NCBI RefSeq assembly: GCF_028728065.1
Contig: NZ_CP117811.1
Location: 248,001-312,000 of the forward strand
From: Lentisphaera profundi
GTDB taxonomy: Bacteria; Verrucomicrobiota; Lentisphaeria; Lentisphaerales; Lentisphaeraceae
Length of the DNA stretch: 64,000 bases
Reading direction: 5' to 3'
The position numbers and the translations under genes are program-made. Every line of letters begins with the position of its first letter. Position 1 is the first letter of the stretch. Below the pieces are notes generated by a model. That model did not search any database. It was not told the DNA's origin and was given only the letters and a program-made list of their open reading frames with translations. Positions 10,011 to 21,084 of the stretch are shown in pieces.

Positions 10011-13000
10011 ATGAGGTTATTTTATTTATTGATTTTACTGACTTGCGGTCTCGGTGCCCAAGATTGGAAAGAGAATTTAATTCAAGACTATCCTCAATTG
10101 TTGATGCAACTACCCGAATCAGTACGAGGAAACAACAAGCTCCAAGAAGAATTTGAAAAAGGAGTTCAGACTGCGGGACCCTTTAATGCGCCATGTTTTT
10201 ATAGCAAAGGTAAATTACTAAGTAATAACAATAGTTTACAGGGAGCAGTCTTTAAAAATGGTTTGAACTTCAAAATAGATTTCCCCGTCATTCGTTACCG
10301 CTGTAAACTCGATAGTGCGACTGAAGTTCTTATTCGAACACGCCCTTACAAAAGCTACAAGATTTACTTGAATGGAGATTTATTAAGTCAAGATGAGAAT
10401 AGTGGAGTTACTTACCGAGATAATGAGCTCAAAACAAATCCAAAACTTCAAAAGGGACTTAATGAAATTCTCCTTACTAGTACTTTAAAAGGACATCATT
10501 TTCCTGAGTTTAGTATGATTGACCTCAGTAGTGAAAGTGTAAAATCTACTGAAAATTACTTAAAGAAATTTGATGAAATAAATTTTGATAATACTGAAGA
10601 TTGGCTCGGTATTCAACTCGCTTTACGCGAGAGTGATCATTATGAATCTCAGGTTCATGGGATTCTAGAAATATTAAAATTAGATCTCAAGAAATTCAAA
10701 AAAGGACAACTTAGGCATGCTTTTCATAAGGGTATTGACCCACATGTGATGGCACTCGTCTTCAGCAAAGTCGACAAAGTGAAGCTTGCTAAGTTCATTA
10801 ATGAGCTCGCTTATCCCTACATAAAAAATTATTTCACGATTATGTGTATTGCGGGAAGAGGCAATGAAGTTGCTGATTTTTATGAGATTTATGTAAAAGA
10901 AAGAACGCCTTCAAGTAGTATGAGTTTTGCCAATAGTATGTATGATTCTGCGGAATTACTGATGATGCAAGGGGACTCAGAATCCGCCCATCGAATTTTC
11001 TCACTTTTTAATCAAACATCAATGAATAAAAATAAACCACAAAGGCGCAATATTGAGTTTGCCTTAATTGAGTCGAAAAGTGGAACATCTACACGGCCTC
11101 GTTTTAGCTCAGATCCTGAAGTTGATGTCTATGTAAAAGATTTAGATCGACTCTTAAATCAAAAGCCTAGTCGTGATATTTACGCTCAAGTTTACAAGAT
11201 TTTACGTTCTCATCAAGGGAAACTTGTGACGCGTGAATTTTCTCAAGTGACAATAAAAAGTTATCTGCTCCTTAAGCTTCAGCAAAAACCTGAATTAATG
11301 AATCAATTTTCTCAATATATAAATGAGCGTTATTTAGCTCGAATTAATAAAGCTCTAGTAGATAAAGATTTTAAAATGTTACAGCTATATCTTCAAGAAA
11401 CATCAGGTTTAGCGAATTTTGTTGCGGCAGAGAAGTTTTTAATGGAAGAGTTTTATAGTAGAGGAGAACTCTCTCGATCTTTAGCTTATGCAGGACGTTT
11501 ACTTAAATCAGAAGAATACGGTCATGAAGCAGCTGCCTATATCTTAGTTATCGAATCCAAACTCAGTATTCCACAAAACTTACATTATAATATTCCCGCA
11601 GAGCTTCAGAGTAAAAAAGTCTGGGTAGCAGGACGTGAACAGTCAGTCTCTAATTTAATGGTAAAATATCGTTCAAAACTTAAATCAATTGGAGACCCAG
11701 GCAAGCTTTTATCAAAAATTCCTCTTGCGCCAAAAATCAAGATAAATGATGATGGTAGGACTTCTTCATATGATTGGGATAAATACTTTATTGCTCGTGA
11801 GTCTCGTCGCCTGATACATAGCCAAAGTAAATGGTTTTCTAGTAGTCCTTTGGGAACTCAAGTGAGTGATGATAAAGGGAAAAATCTCTGGAATAGTGAT
11901 AGTAGTATTGAGGCGAGTTCTGTGAGGATTCAATCATCGCCACGTACTTTTAAGGGAACTTTGATCGATCAGTATTATTACAGTTTAGTTTATAATAAAT
12001 CACTAGAGTCGTATGCCTTACAAAAACACGATAGTAGCGGAGAGCGTCAGTGGGATAGTAGTTTCATACAAAGTCATAATGAATGGGAGGTGTGCAGTAT
12101 TCCCTTTTCAAAAATGGAGACAAACATAGTCTTATTAGTTGAAAGAGAACGGCAAGCAGCACCAGTATTTGCATTGGGTTTTATTGATTTAGCTAGCGGT
12201 GAATTGAGTTCTGTAGTAGCCCTTGCCAAAATACGAGATCCCTATCGAGAAGAAAGTCAATTTGATATCTTTAATAGCATAGTGCAGTTTGATAATTATT
12301 GTGAAGATCGTGAGTCAATTTATCTTTTTTCTGCCTCGGGAATAGTAGTTAAAATTAATGCTTTTGAACAGCGGATTGAGTGGCTAAGAGCCTATCCGCA
12401 TAAATCATTTAATAAGCATGATGGCGATACCTTTGATTGGACTAATCAAGCCCGGACGGCCTCACCTTTTATTAAAGTTTACGATAAAAAAGTTATTCAT
12501 TTTGATAATGCCTCCATGACTTGGTATGCACTTGATATCCAGAGTGGTCAGATATTATGGAAAAATGCCATTGATCTACCTACTTATATTCACTCCAGGC
12601 AGGGAGGGGGCTTAATTTTTTCTCACATGAATCGCCATGGACAACATACTCTGAAATCTCTTTCCTTAGCGACAGGACAAGTACTGTGGACTCTGCCCTT
12701 AGGCAATCTGAAAATTAGCGGAGAAGGAACCGTGAAGAATAATAAGCTTTATCTTCCTGCGAATCGTGGATTCATAAAAATAGATCTTAAAAATAGAAAA
12801 ATATTAAGTCAAGAAACGCTAAATTTGACGATTGGAAGAATAGAACAAGCTAAGGGTGCTTTTTTACTGTATGCGCAAGAACATGCTTTCTTACTGGATA
12901 AAGAAGGTGACTTACCCACTCAATTAAATGATTTTCTTAAGCCTAGACAAATGAAAACTTTGAAGGCAGATGGAGCGGATTTATTATCCTTCTCTTATGA

Positions 13001-16000
13001 TGGACATCTCCCAATATCACTTAATGATATGTACTTTAAGGAAAGGGCGAAAGTTCATACGACGACTAAAGATGCTTACAGTGTGATCGAGTATCAAACG
13101 GAGCTCATTTTACTTAAGGAAGCTTTTACTATTGATGGTGTGTATTCACCTTCACAAGTTATTTGGAATAAAAGTTTTAAGAATTTCCATATTCAAGGAA
13201 ATCATATCGTAACTTACGATAAGACTAGCGTCGCTATTTTAGATTTATTGACGCTTGAGTCTAAGTTTTCGTATGAAATTAATCAGAGATCAAACTTAAA
13301 TGTACAGATTAAATCAGTACGACTTAACAATAAAAAAATCTATGTGCTTTCATCCGATCGTCGCTTTCAGCTATTTGATCTTGCGAGTTCCAAACGGCTC
13401 AAGAATTTTTATCTTGAGGCAGATGATTTTGTCGTCGCAGCGGATAAAATCTTAAGTTTTTCTGCCAATCATTCGGTAAAAAATAAAGTCTATGAAATCA
13501 GTGACCAATTACAAGAAATTAAAACACTCAGCAAAAGCTATCACGCGGGATATGATTACCAAAGTAATTCATTTGGTATGGGATGGCTGAGTCATCAGCA
13601 TCTTCATTTTTTTGATTTCCGCAATTTAAAAATGCACCAATTTGGCATGGGGCATAATCCTCATAGAGCCTGGAAACTTGGAGAAAAATTTGCGGCAGTC
13701 AATTTGGGTGAGCTCGTTGATCTAGAAACAGGTAAATTGAAAAAGTATAATTACTTGGCCTTGGGGAATAAAGGAGCAGTTTACCGTAAAGATAAAGATT
13801 CTTTTTATGTGTCTGATCGAGGTCACCAAAGGCTCGAGCGTTTCAATGAGGTGATAAACCTATTTGACGATGAGTTAAGTCCCAATAAAAACTTTAAAGG
13901 CTTATGTAGAGAAGTGGGAGATAAGCTTGTTTTATGCAACAACAAAATGCGCAATGTCTATAGTTTAAAATCGGGGGAATTGATCGCTCGTGATCCCATT
14001 ACGGGTTCCGGTAGTGATCACCAAGTTTTGACTGATAGAAGTCTAGTTGTTGTTCATAAGGGCAAGGCTCAAATCTATAATTCACTAAAGATACCTTCCG
14101 TAAAAATAGCCTTTAATGAAAATAAAGTAGATCAACTTTTTTGGCGTAAAGTAACGAGAAATTTTTGGAATGGAACAGGCCCTTTTACTATTCCTGAGGT
14201 GGAATATAGGCTCAGTGATAATCCCAAAAAATTTCATTTGCAAGTACGTTTCAAAGGCCACGAAAACCTAATCAATGAATTGGCCGTCTCACTTAATAGT
14301 CATCGATTTGATGAGGGTTTTTATGGAGAGTTCACAGAAAAAGGTAAGAGTATTGCTCAAGTTATGGGGAGCTTCACGGAAAGTTTCAAACATTATTTTT
14401 CTGCTGATGGCTATGAATATATAGAGTGCGTTTTTGATAAGCCAGAACTGATGGCCAATGCTTACGAAGGAGTGATTAGTTTTGAACTCTCATTGTTAAG
14501 TCAGGGGAGTAAAGTGGGCTCACTACGCTTTGGGTCTGGCTATCAATCAGAATCTACAGTGCAATATATTAGCCAAGGACCTTTAGCTTTTAAATGTATG
14601 GATAAAAGTACTTACGAAAAACTGGAAAAACTTTATGAGCAAGCCAAAGTTATTTTAGCCGATGGAGAAACTTTATCTGCATATATCCGAGAGCGTAGAA
14701 ATATCTATGGGATAAAAAATAACTTAAAATATTTAGAGTCTCTCTTAGAAAAACATGCTTCATCAGTACAGGCGCACAATATTCTCAGCGTTTTATTTTT
14801 GGAGTATCTGGCTCAAAATAGTTCTGAAACTTTATCGGATAAGGAGATTCGCAATGCTTATACCAGCTGTAAATCACTTGTGGATAAATTGAATATTGTG
14901 GATACAGAGCGTGCCTTAAGTCTTTTTATAATCGATTTCAAAAAACCTAGGAATCCTTATGTTTTACCACGAAAAATAAAATTATCAGGAAGAGGGCAGG
15001 CGACTTATGACTTAAGTGGTTCTTTGCAATTCAGTGCTGGTCCAGGGCGATTAACTGTGCCACTAGGGTTCTTTGGTGATCAGCTTCAACAATTAGAAAA
15101 CATTAATTTTGAATCCAGTAGTAGATTTAAGGCGGCTTTAGGAAAAGCTGAACTATTTATTAATGGGAAATTCATTCCGCTAGTGGGACAAGAGGGCCAA
15201 GCTCAATCTGGGCTGAACGATAATTCGTGGAAAAATAATCATTATAGTTTTTTTGATTTCACAGGGGAAAATCGAGAGCTAAGTTGGTACCCCAAGCATG
15301 GTGATCGTTTAAGACTTAAAAAAATAATATTCAAAAAAATTAACGAAGATTATATTTGGGATGAGCAGTCACTGATGCTTAACCTAACTCTCAATCCTCT
15401 CAATCATTGGCGGGCAAAAAGTATGCTCGACGAATATATAAAACTTCGTGGAGTGAAGCAAAGCGAATTGTTATCAATTTGCTCAGATATTTTATCCAAT
15501 GACGCTCAAAATCCATACTTATTAGAAGCCATTCTCGAGCAATATTCTAAATATATGGGAAAAGATTTAAACAATTTTCAAAAGCTTATGAGCAAGGCTC
15601 GAGTGGCCTTGAAATTGAGAAGAAATATCGCTTTAGATAATTTCGGAGAAACGACATGGTTAGAGCTAGGGCCCTTAAAGCAAAGTGATGATGAACAAGT
15701 TGAATTTGTAAGCCCTCCCGAAAATAGCTTCAGCAAAAAGACCTTTGAGCTTTCAGATGGGAGTTCAATATCTTATCAAGCCTATACTCCAGATAAAGAA
15801 CGCTATGAAGGGATGGTTTATTTGCGCAAAGATTTCACTTCAGATTCTTCATCGAAAGCCTACCTGCATTTTAAGAGAGAGAAAAATAACAATAGCTATA
15901 ATTCAGTGCGTATATGGTTAAACGGAAACATAGTGGAAGACACGGTGATCTATAAAAATAATTTTGATCCTCAGTATATAAAACTGCCTTTGCGAAAAGG

Positions 16001-16100
16001 GCGAAACTCAATTTTAATTAAATATACTTTTCAAGAAAATTCCGAATTGAAACTCAAGATCGGCGATATCTATGGTGGTGAGCTTTCTTATCTGAAATAG
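10011..16100 (+). CDS. Giant secreted protein with PQQ-like beta-propeller
   Basis: A 2029-residue protein with a short signal peptide (MRLFYLLILLTCGLGAQ). An all-alpha region (about 190-560) looks like TPR-type helices. Residues about 640-1380 contain repeats of the PQQ/quinoprotein-like propeller, for example YALDIQSGQILWKNAI and SLATGQVLWTLPLG. The two ends carry similar beta-sandwich pieces with KIYLNGDLL and RIWLNGNIV, suggesting paired carbohydrate-binding-like caps. No enzyme motif is seen. It is the last gene of the VWA operon and probably a large exported scaffold or sensor; the function is unknown. Confidence 0.65.
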   Translation: MRLFYLLILLTCGLGAQDWKENLIQDYPQLLMQLPESVRGNNKLQEEFEKGVQTAGPFNAPCFYSKGKLLSNNNSLQGAVFKNGLNFKIDFPVIRYRCKLDSATEVLIRTRPYKSYKIYLNGDLLSQDENSGVTYRDNELKTNPKLQKGLNEILLTSTLKGHHFPEFSMIDLSSESVKSTENYLKKFDEINFDNTEDWLGIQLALRESDHYESQVHGILEILKLDLKKFKKGQLRHAFHKGIDPHVMALVFSKVDKVKLAKFINELAYPYIKNYFTIMCIAGRGNEVADFYEIYVKERTPSSSMSFANSMYDSAELLMMQGDSESAHRIFSLFNQTSMNKNKPQRRNIEFALIESKSGTSTRPRFSSDPEVDVYVKDLDRLLNQKPSRDIYAQVYKILRSHQGKLVTREFSQVTIKSYLLLKLQQKPELMNQFSQYINERYLARINKALVDKDFKMLQLYLQETSGLANFVAAEKFLMEEFYSRGELSRSLAYAGRLLKSEEYGHEAAAYILVIESKLSIPQNLHYNIPAELQSKKVWVAGREQSVSNLMVKYRSKLKSIGDPGKLLSKIPLAPKIKINDDGRTSSYDWDKYFIARESRRLIHSQSKWFSSSPLGTQVSDDKGKNLWNSDSSIEASSVRIQSSPRTFKGTLIDQYYYSLVYNKSLESYALQKHDSSGERQWDSSFIQSHNEWEVCSIPFSKMETNIVLLVERERQAAPVFALGFIDLASGELSSVVALAKIRDPYREESQFDIFNSIVQFDNYCEDRESIYLFSASGIVVKINAFEQRIEWLRAYPHKSFNKHDGDTFDWTNQARTASPFIKVYDKKVIHFDNASMTWYALDIQSGQILWKNAIDLPTYIHSRQGGGLIFSHMNRHGQHTLKSLSLATGQVLWTLPLGNLKISGEGTVKNNKLYLPANRGFIKIDLKNRKILSQETLNLTIGRIEQAKGAFLLYAQEHAFLLDKEGDLPTQLNDFLKPRQMKTLKADGADLLSFSYDGHLPISLNDMYFKERAKVHTTTKDAYSVIEYQTELILLKEAFTIDGVYSPSQVIWNKSFKNFHIQGNHIVTYDKTSVAILDLLTLESKFSYEINQRSNLNVQIKSVRLNNKKIYVLSSDRRFQLFDLASSKRLKNFYLEADDFVVAADKILSFSANHSVKNKVYEISDQLQEIKTLSKSYHAGYDYQSNSFGMGWLSHQHLHFFDFRNLKMHQFGMGHNPHRAWKLGEKFAAVNLGELVDLETGKLKKYNYLALGNKGAVYRKDKDSFYVSDRGHQRLERFNEVINLFDDELSPNKNFKGLCREVGDKLVLCNNKMRNVYSLKSGELIARDPITGSGSDHQVLTDRSLVVVHKGKAQIYNSLKIPSVKIAFNENKVDQLFWRKVTRNFWNGTGPFTIPEVEYRLSDNPKKFHLQVRFKGHENLINELAVSLNSHRFDEGFYGEFTEKGKSIAQVMGSFTESFKHYFSADGYEYIECVFDKPELMANAYEGVISFELSLLSQGSKVGSLRFGSGYQSESTVQYISQGPLAFKCMDKSTYEKLEKLYEQAKVILADGETLSAYIRERRNIYGIKNNLKYLESLLEKHASSVQAHNILSVLFLEYLAQNSSETLSDKEIRNAYTSCKSLVDKLNIVDTERALSLFIIDFKKPRNPYVLPRKIKLSGRGQATYDLSGSLQFSAGPGRLTVPLGFFGDQLQQLENINFESSSRFKAALGKAELFINGKFIPLVGQEGQAQSGLNDNSWKNNHYSFFDFTGENRELSWYPKHGDRLRLKKIIFKKINEDYIWDEQSLMLNLTLNPLNHWRAKSMLDEYIKLRGVKQSELLSICSDILSNDAQNPYLLEAILEQYSKYMGKDLNNFQKLMSKARVALKLRRNIALDNFGETTWLELGPLKQSDDEQVEFVSPPENSFSKKTFELSDGSSISYQAYTPDKERYEGMVYLRKDFTSDSSSKAYLHFKREKNNNSYNSVRIWLNGNIVEDTVIYKNNFDPQYIKLPLRKGRNSILIKYTFQENSELKLKIGDIYGGELSYLK

Positions 16101-16143
16101 CTTTATTTTTTATAAAAGTAGGGTTTTCAGAGAAAGCAGTGAA

Positions 16144-16887
16144 TCAACGCATGGAGTCCCACATGGTGTTAATTGTACTGCTATCATTCCAAGGGTCAAG
16201 ACCACTGCCTGAGTAGGTGGCTACCTGAGAGATAGCCCTAACTGAACCATCGACAAAGATATGATTAAATTTAAAGTCTCCGTGACTCCAAGTTAAAGCA
16301 CCACTCGTCGTTGACGATTGTAAGTCCATGACTCGAAAAACGCCATAACTTTTTCCTCCAAGAACATTTTTAGCTGTGTGGAATTCAGAAAACATAATGG
16401 TATCGGACGCATAATTGATTTGGGTGAATTTTTTACTCAAGCCAGATCCTTCTCCTATAGGTCCGCGTTTAGCAGCAGCGTTACCACCAATATTCCCCTG
16501 TATTCCACCATAGGAACGGTTGTGATTAGATGTCGTTACGTGGCTCTCATCAGTGGGGCACTCATAAAGTTTATAAGCTTCGGAAGTCTTAAATGCCTTG
16601 GCTTCATTTAAGCTAATTTCACGACCGTCATAGCCCATGCCTAAGTAGTCATCAAAGGAAATTCGTCGATCACTTGCTGTATAGTGTGCTGGAATATAAA
16701 ACTCATTATCTCCAGAGTACATATAGACAGCAGTGGAGATTTGCTTTTCATTGTTCACGCATTGGGCGATTTTGGCTTTTAGTCTTGCTTTGCCGAGAGC
16801 GGGAAGCAGCAGGCTCATCAGAATAGCAAGGAGAGCTATTACCACTAACACTTCTATGAGAGTAAAGGATTTCATTTTATTTTTCAT
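16144..16887 (-). CDS. Type II secretion-type pseudopilin (H-X9-DG class)
   Basis: A 247-residue protein with an N-methylation motif, [20 protein letters not shown], where the conserved Glu follows the processing site by five residues. The C-terminal part has [19 protein letters not shown], the H-X9-DG-associated pattern. Lentisphaera and planctomycetes carry very many of these. The protein ends INTMWDSMR, an ending nearly shared with another pseudopilin here (55802-56581). It starts 11 bases after the GH36-like gene, so the two are probably co-transcribed. The role is probably a surface or secretion pseudopilus subunit; the partner cargo is unknown. Confidence 0.85.
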   Translation of the reverse strand: MKNKMKSFTLIEVLVVIALLAILMSLLLPALGKARLKAKIAQCVNNEKQISTAVYMYSGDNEFYIPAHYTASDRRISFDDYLGMGYDGREISLNEAKAFKTSEAYKLYECPTDESHVTTSNHNRSYGGIQGNIGGNAAAKRGPIGEGSGLSKKFTQINYASDTIMFSEFHTAKNVLGGKSYGVFRVMDLQSSTTSGALTWSHGDFKFNHIFVDGSVRAISQVATYSGSGLDPWNDSSTINTMWDSMR

Positions 16888-16898
16888 GGTGATGACCT

Positions 16899-19454
16899 CT
16901 ATTGTTTTTTATTTTTAATTAACTTTAAAGCGAGAGCTGTTGGTGCAGATTCTTTGCGGGCTTTTATTTTTCCCACGACAATATCTTGCTTAATACGGCG
17001 AAATTTTTGACTGACAGGAAAGGGCAGATCGGGATCATCAATGTTATGGCTTTCAACTTTGCGATCAGCGCAAATCCACGCTACGAAAGGAACAGCTTTT
17101 GGCATGCTTTTTCCGCCGGGGATAAGGACGTATTGACCTTCTACTTTTATTTTTTTCCCTTTCCAAGGACTTAAATCAAGTGCAGCAAGGGCCCAACGTT
17201 TTCCAGAGTTAACTCGACTCGGAGTGACCTTCTTGCCATCCACATAAATAATAGGCTCGGCCTTGCCCGCAATTTGTAATAATAAGTCTAAGCGTTGAAA
17301 GTCATCTAATGGGACGTCTATATTTAAACTAAATAGATCATCCTGCACATGACCAGTAGAAGCTTGTAGGGGCAATGCTTGAATAGGATCTTTTGAAGAT
17401 GATTCACCTTCTTGGATTTCAAAAATCTGTACGCTATTTCCCGGGATGCTAAGCTGGAAATCTCGACCTGAAATAAGCTTATTAGGGAGTTCCTCAATAA
17501 AGGGATAGATTGTTTTTAGCTTGTATTTTTCCCCAGATTTTTCACGGAAGTATACAGATGAATTAAAGGGAATAGTTAGTTTTTGAGGACTTCTTTGTTG
17601 ATTTCGAACGGTGAGTAATGCTCGCTTCCCTTTCCAGCTTATGTAGCCGTACACTTCAGCTTTGGCCGGATCGCCTCCGACCATCACCGTATTCATAAGT
17701 TGACCTTGCTCACGCTGAGCCCAGTTAGCCGCTCTGCCTAGTACTTTCCAATGATCGTCATCCAGTAAGTCTAAATCTAAGTAAAGTTCTTTGAGAGTGG
17801 TACCACGAGCCATGTACATGAGTACATAGTCTGACCAATCATGGAGCGTATCATTAAAGTCAGTAAAGGGTTTACGGTGTGAGAGTAAAATCCCGTGGGT
17901 CATGAAGTTCGCAATGGGAATGACTGGGCGCGGACAAAGTTCTGAATTGAAACTGCGGTAAAAATATTTGCAGCGATAGTTAGTTGCACCATCGCGTAAT
18001 GAAAGGCTAGGGACGTCTCCACTACCACCTGAATCCCCCGTCATCATCCAGATGCAATCGGCATATTGAAGCCAGAAAGGACTGAACCAGGCTCCGTTAG
18101 TAAAGTTGATGAAGATATCAGGATTGAGTTCACGTTCATAGGCCAAAAGTTCTAATGTAGCATCAAGGCATTTTTCTCTGGCGTGTCGCTGAGTCATGTA
18201 ATTACTGGAGAAATTGTGATTGAAGTCGTGCTTGATGTAATCAACTTTAGCTTCAGTGATCATGTATTTCAGGGACTTCTTGAGATCATTAAAGTACTTA
18301 GGCTGAAGGATGTCGTAGTATTCTTTATTTCCCTGAGTCCAAGCGAATTGCTTGCGGTCGAAATCTTTGCTGTATGCAGAACGATAACCGAGCTTGATGC
18401 CATCCTCAAATTTTTGATTTGTACCATCAAGAGCAATCCATAAACCGAGACCCGAACCATTATCCTTAAGAATTTTTTGCATGTCAACGAGCAGCTTTGG
18501 ATCCTTGGCTTCATAGCAGCGACTCGCCGTTTCTTCCCAGCCGTGATCCGGGCACATACCATCGAGATTGGCCCCATACTTTTTAAGTTGAGCTTGCATG
18601 GGAAAAAAGACCTTGTCAATAAAATTTTCTTTATTGAGTTTTTTGGCAACCTTGCTGTACCAATTATTAAAATGGAGATAGCTACGAGTTTTTTTACGGG
18701 TTTCTGTTATATAATCCAAAAGACCTAGTTCAGCACTTTCGCCTTTTTTGGCACTCAGACCAAATACAGCAGTTTTACTCACTATGGCCCAACTGAACTC
18801 ATCCATTTCCTTTGCGTAGCCAGGGAAGTGAAAAATAGAAGCCGTATGAGGGCGGGGATTTATAAGTTGATCACGACCTTTTAGGTCAATCATATAATTC
18901 CAACGATAGTAGAAATCAGGCTCTTTATAATTATCGTTGTGGCGCGCATAAAAGCAGGGGTAATCCATGCCAAACCACCACTTGCCTACATTGAGTGGCT
19001 GACCCCTTCCTCCTAAAGTAACTTTTTGCTCTGAGCTAAAATGAATCGCGGATAAGCGGTCAATTTTATCTCCTTGCTTCATGTGAAGTTTGAGAGATTT
19101 CCTAATGTAGGGACCTTGGCCAAGCGTGTAAGTGACTTCTACTTTAGCGGGAGCTTGTTCGCGTAGTGATTCATAAATGATTACAAGGGATTGGTTGCCT
19201 TTAGCATCTTTTTTAATTTCGGGTTTTGATATAATTTTATAATCTTTGCGTGTATAGCGCTTATCATCAAAAGTGAGGATTTCGAATTCATCATTATTGA
19301 TCTCTATTGCATCACTTCCATCAATTCTAGCTATCTTGGTATTTGAGCCATTCTGAGCTTCAAAAGAGAAGAAAGCTTGGATGTGTTGATTTTGTAAAAT
19401 GAGTTCATTGGCTTGCAGAAAACTCATGAGTAGGAGGGGAATTAAGTATTTCAT
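16899..19454 (-). CDS. Secreted GH36/GH27-like glycosidase
   Basis: An 851-residue protein with a signal peptide (about 1-15). An N-terminal beta-sandwich (about 20-260) precedes a TIM barrel (about 275-600) in the GH36 manner. D410 in VDYIKHDFN sits where GH36/GH27 enzymes have the nucleophile (usually KxD), and the stretch GDSGGSGD (473-480) offers candidate acid/base aspartates. A C-terminal beta region (about 690-800) may be an NPCBM-like module. The expected reaction is retaining alpha-galactosidase or a related activity; the sugar is not certain. It lies divergent from the sulfatase gene, with a shared regulatory region between them. Confidence 0.75.
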   Translation of the reverse strand: MKYLIPLLLMSFLQANELILQNQHIQAFFSFEAQNGSNTKIARIDGSDAIEINNDEFEILTFDDKRYTRKDYKIISKPEIKKDAKGNQSLVIIYESLREQAPAKVEVTYTLGQGPYIRKSLKLHMKQGDKIDRLSAIHFSSEQKVTLGGRGQPLNVGKWWFGMDYPCFYARHNDNYKEPDFYYRWNYMIDLKGRDQLINPRPHTASIFHFPGYAKEMDEFSWAIVSKTAVFGLSAKKGESAELGLLDYITETRKKTRSYLHFNNWYSKVAKKLNKENFIDKVFFPMQAQLKKYGANLDGMCPDHGWEETASRCYEAKDPKLLVDMQKILKDNGSGLGLWIALDGTNQKFEDGIKLGYRSAYSKDFDRKQFAWTQGNKEYYDILQPKYFNDLKKSLKYMITEAKVDYIKHDFNHNFSSNYMTQRHAREKCLDATLELLAYERELNPDIFINFTNGAWFSPFWLQYADCIWMMTGDSGGSGDVPSLSLRDGATNYRCKYFYRSFNSELCPRPVIPIANFMTHGILLSHRKPFTDFNDTLHDWSDYVLMYMARGTTLKELYLDLDLLDDDHWKVLGRAANWAQREQGQLMNTVMVGGDPAKAEVYGYISWKGKRALLTVRNQQRSPQKLTIPFNSSVYFREKSGEKYKLKTIYPFIEELPNKLISGRDFQLSIPGNSVQIFEIQEGESSSKDPIQALPLQASTGHVQDDLFSLNIDVPLDDFQRLDLLLQIAGKAEPIIYVDGKKVTPSRVNSGKRWALAALDLSPWKGKKIKVEGQYVLIPGGKSMPKAVPFVAWICADRKVESHNIDDPDLPFPVSQKFRRIKQDIVVGKIKARKESAPTALALKLIKNKKQ

Positions 19455-19487
19455 ATTTTTGTCCAGTAAAATTAATCTTTATCAGTC

Positions 19488-19514
19488 AAACCGGAACTTT
19501 TAATAGTTTTTGAT
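19488..19514 (-). promoter_or_regulatory. Shared two-part promoter/operator element, GH36-like gene
   Basis: Read on the gene strand it is ATCAAAAA, 15 bases, GTTT, with CCGG just before TTT (TTCCGGTTTGACTGATAA). It lies 33 bases upstream of the ATG. Four other genes here have the same layout. It could be a core promoter of an ECF-type polymerase or an operator. Confidence 0.55.
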
Positions 19515-19549
19515 AAAAATCACAAAAAAATACAATTTTTATTTTTCGC

Positions 19550-19575
19550 ATCAAAAAATGAGTTTTATCCGGTTT
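19550..19575 (+). promoter_or_regulatory. Shared two-part promoter/operator element, sulfatase gene
   Basis: ATCAAAAA at 19550-19557, 14 bases, GTTT at 19572-19575, within ATCCGGTTTAACTGATAA. It is 35 bases upstream of the sulfatase ATG. It mirrors the element of the divergent glycosidase gene, so the two share a symmetrical control region. Confidence 0.55.
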
Positions 19576-19610
19576 AACTGATAAGAACAATTAAATCGGA
19601 GCAAACAAAC

Positions 19611-21047
19611 ATGAAATTTTATTACTTACTTTTAGTATTAAGTACAATTCTATACGGAAAGCCAGAAAGCCCCAATATCATTTTTTTAGTCACAGATGAT
19701 CAGGGCTGGGGGGATGTCGGCTACAATGGTCATCCAGTCATTAAGACACCTCATTTAGATAAAATGGCTAAAGAGGCAGTGCGCTTGGATCGCTTTTATG
19801 CAACTTCTTCAGTATGCAGCCCGAGCCGTGCTTCATGCCTAACGGGTAGGAATAACTGGCGATTGGGGATTGCGACCCCCGCAAATAGTAACTGGCATCT
19901 CAATGCAAAGGAAATCACGATTGCTGAAGCGGTAAAAGCAAAAGGCTATAAAACAGCGCATTTTGGCAAGTGGCATATTGGAGGTTTTACAGAAGAAAAG
20001 AGTCCAGGCCACAAAATGACTCCTGGGATGGCTGGCTTCGATTATTGGTTTTCGACTCCCAATGTACTGCCGACTTATGACCCCTATAAAAAGGGCTATA
20101 AAAGCGGTAAATATGAAATGTATTGGGAGAATGGGAGAAATATCACTTTGGAAGAAGGTCGTAAACGAGATGATTTAAAAGGCGACGACGCCAAATTCCT
20201 CATGGATAAAGCCCTCAATTATATAGAAAAGAGAGTTGAAGATAAAGAAAAATTCTTGATTTACTTTTGTTTTCATAATGTACACACGCCACTGGGGACG
20301 ATTCCCGAATTTTCAGAACAGTATAGTGATGTAAAAGATAGCGTAGTTTACAGTTCGAACGTCAGTGCGGTGGATGCTCAGGTGGGCAGGATGCGTGCCG
20401 AGTTACGACGCTTGGGGATTGCTGAAAATACCATGTTGTGGTTCACGAGTGATAATGGTCCGAATCTCAAGGGAAAGAAGAGTATACGGCATGGAGAGGC
20501 TCAGGGAGGCAAGTTTAACTATACGCCGATTGGATCAACAGGAGCTTATCGTGGTTATAAGAGAAGTCTTTATGAAGGGGGCGTCAGAGTTCCAGGGCTC
20601 ATAGAATGGCCCGCTTTAATCAAAAAGCCTTTCAATAGTGCTTATGCTTGTAATATGGTTGATTGGTTTCCCACAGTGATGGACGCTTTGGATATAGCTC
20701 TACCTACTGATCGTGAAATCGATGGACTAAGTTTAATTCCTTTTTTTAAATCGGGCGGGGCCATTCAGCACCGTGGTGAGGATATGGGCTTTTTTTGTCA
20801 GGGTTGGGCCGCTTGGAGTGGCGATCGTTTTAAAATCGTTCGAGTGAGCAAAAAGGGGAAGTGGGAAATGTATGATCTTCGCGATGATCCCTTTGAGGAA
20901 AAGGATATAGCCTCAATGATGCCAGAAAAATTTAATGAAATGAAAAAGGCCTTTGATGCTTGGGGTGAATCTTGTCAAAAGGATGAGCTCAAAGTCGTGA
21001 ATGAATATAAAAAAATCACCAAAAATCCAAGGAAAAAGAGTAAATAA
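19611..21047 (+). CDS. Secreted sulfatase, formylglycine type
   Basis: A 478-residue sulfatase with a signal peptide (about 1-16). The metal-binding DD (residues 29-30, FLVTDDQGWGD) and the maturation motif C69-S-P-S-R73 are present, so the Cys should be converted to formylglycine by an FGE-type enzyme, which is not encoded here. GKWHIG (near 119-124) and FTSDNGPN (near 278-285) are further family motifs. It acts outside the cytoplasm, removing sulfate esters from glycans; the exact substrate is unknown. It lies divergent from the GH36-like glycosidase and is followed by a hydrolase gene, from which it is separated by a terminator-like hairpin. Confidence 0.9.
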   Translation: MKFYYLLLVLSTILYGKPESPNIIFLVTDDQGWGDVGYNGHPVIKTPHLDKMAKEAVRLDRFYATSSVCSPSRASCLTGRNNWRLGIATPANSNWHLNAKEITIAEAVKAKGYKTAHFGKWHIGGFTEEKSPGHKMTPGMAGFDYWFSTPNVLPTYDPYKKGYKSGKYEMYWENGRNITLEEGRKRDDLKGDDAKFLMDKALNYIEKRVEDKEKFLIYFCFHNVHTPLGTIPEFSEQYSDVKDSVVYSSNVSAVDAQVGRMRAELRRLGIAENTMLWFTSDNGPNLKGKKSIRHGEAQGGKFNYTPIGSTGAYRGYKRSLYEGGVRVPGLIEWPALIKKPFNSAYACNMVDWFPTVMDALDIALPTDREIDGLSLIPFFKSGGAIQHRGEDMGFFCQGWAAWSGDRFKIVRVSKKGKWEMYDLRDDPFEEKDIASMMPEKFNEMKKAFDAWGESCQKDELKVVNEYKKITKNPRKKSK

Positions 21048-21062
21048 TGCACTCTTTTTTTT
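21033..21062 (+). terminator. Intrinsic terminator overlapping the sulfatase stop codon
   Basis: A 9-bp stem (AAAAAGAGT at 21033-21041 with ACTCTTTTT at 21051-21059) is followed by a T run. The hairpin includes the sulfatase stop codon and ends 23 bases before the next gene. Confidence 0.6.
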
Positions 21063-21084
21063 GTATTAAATATAAAGGAAAAAC

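Noticed and set aside
16102-16120. Bidirectional terminator between the propeller and pseudopilin genes
   Set aside because: Only a weak A/T stem (CTTTAT/ATAAAG); not distinguishable from chance in AT-rich DNA.
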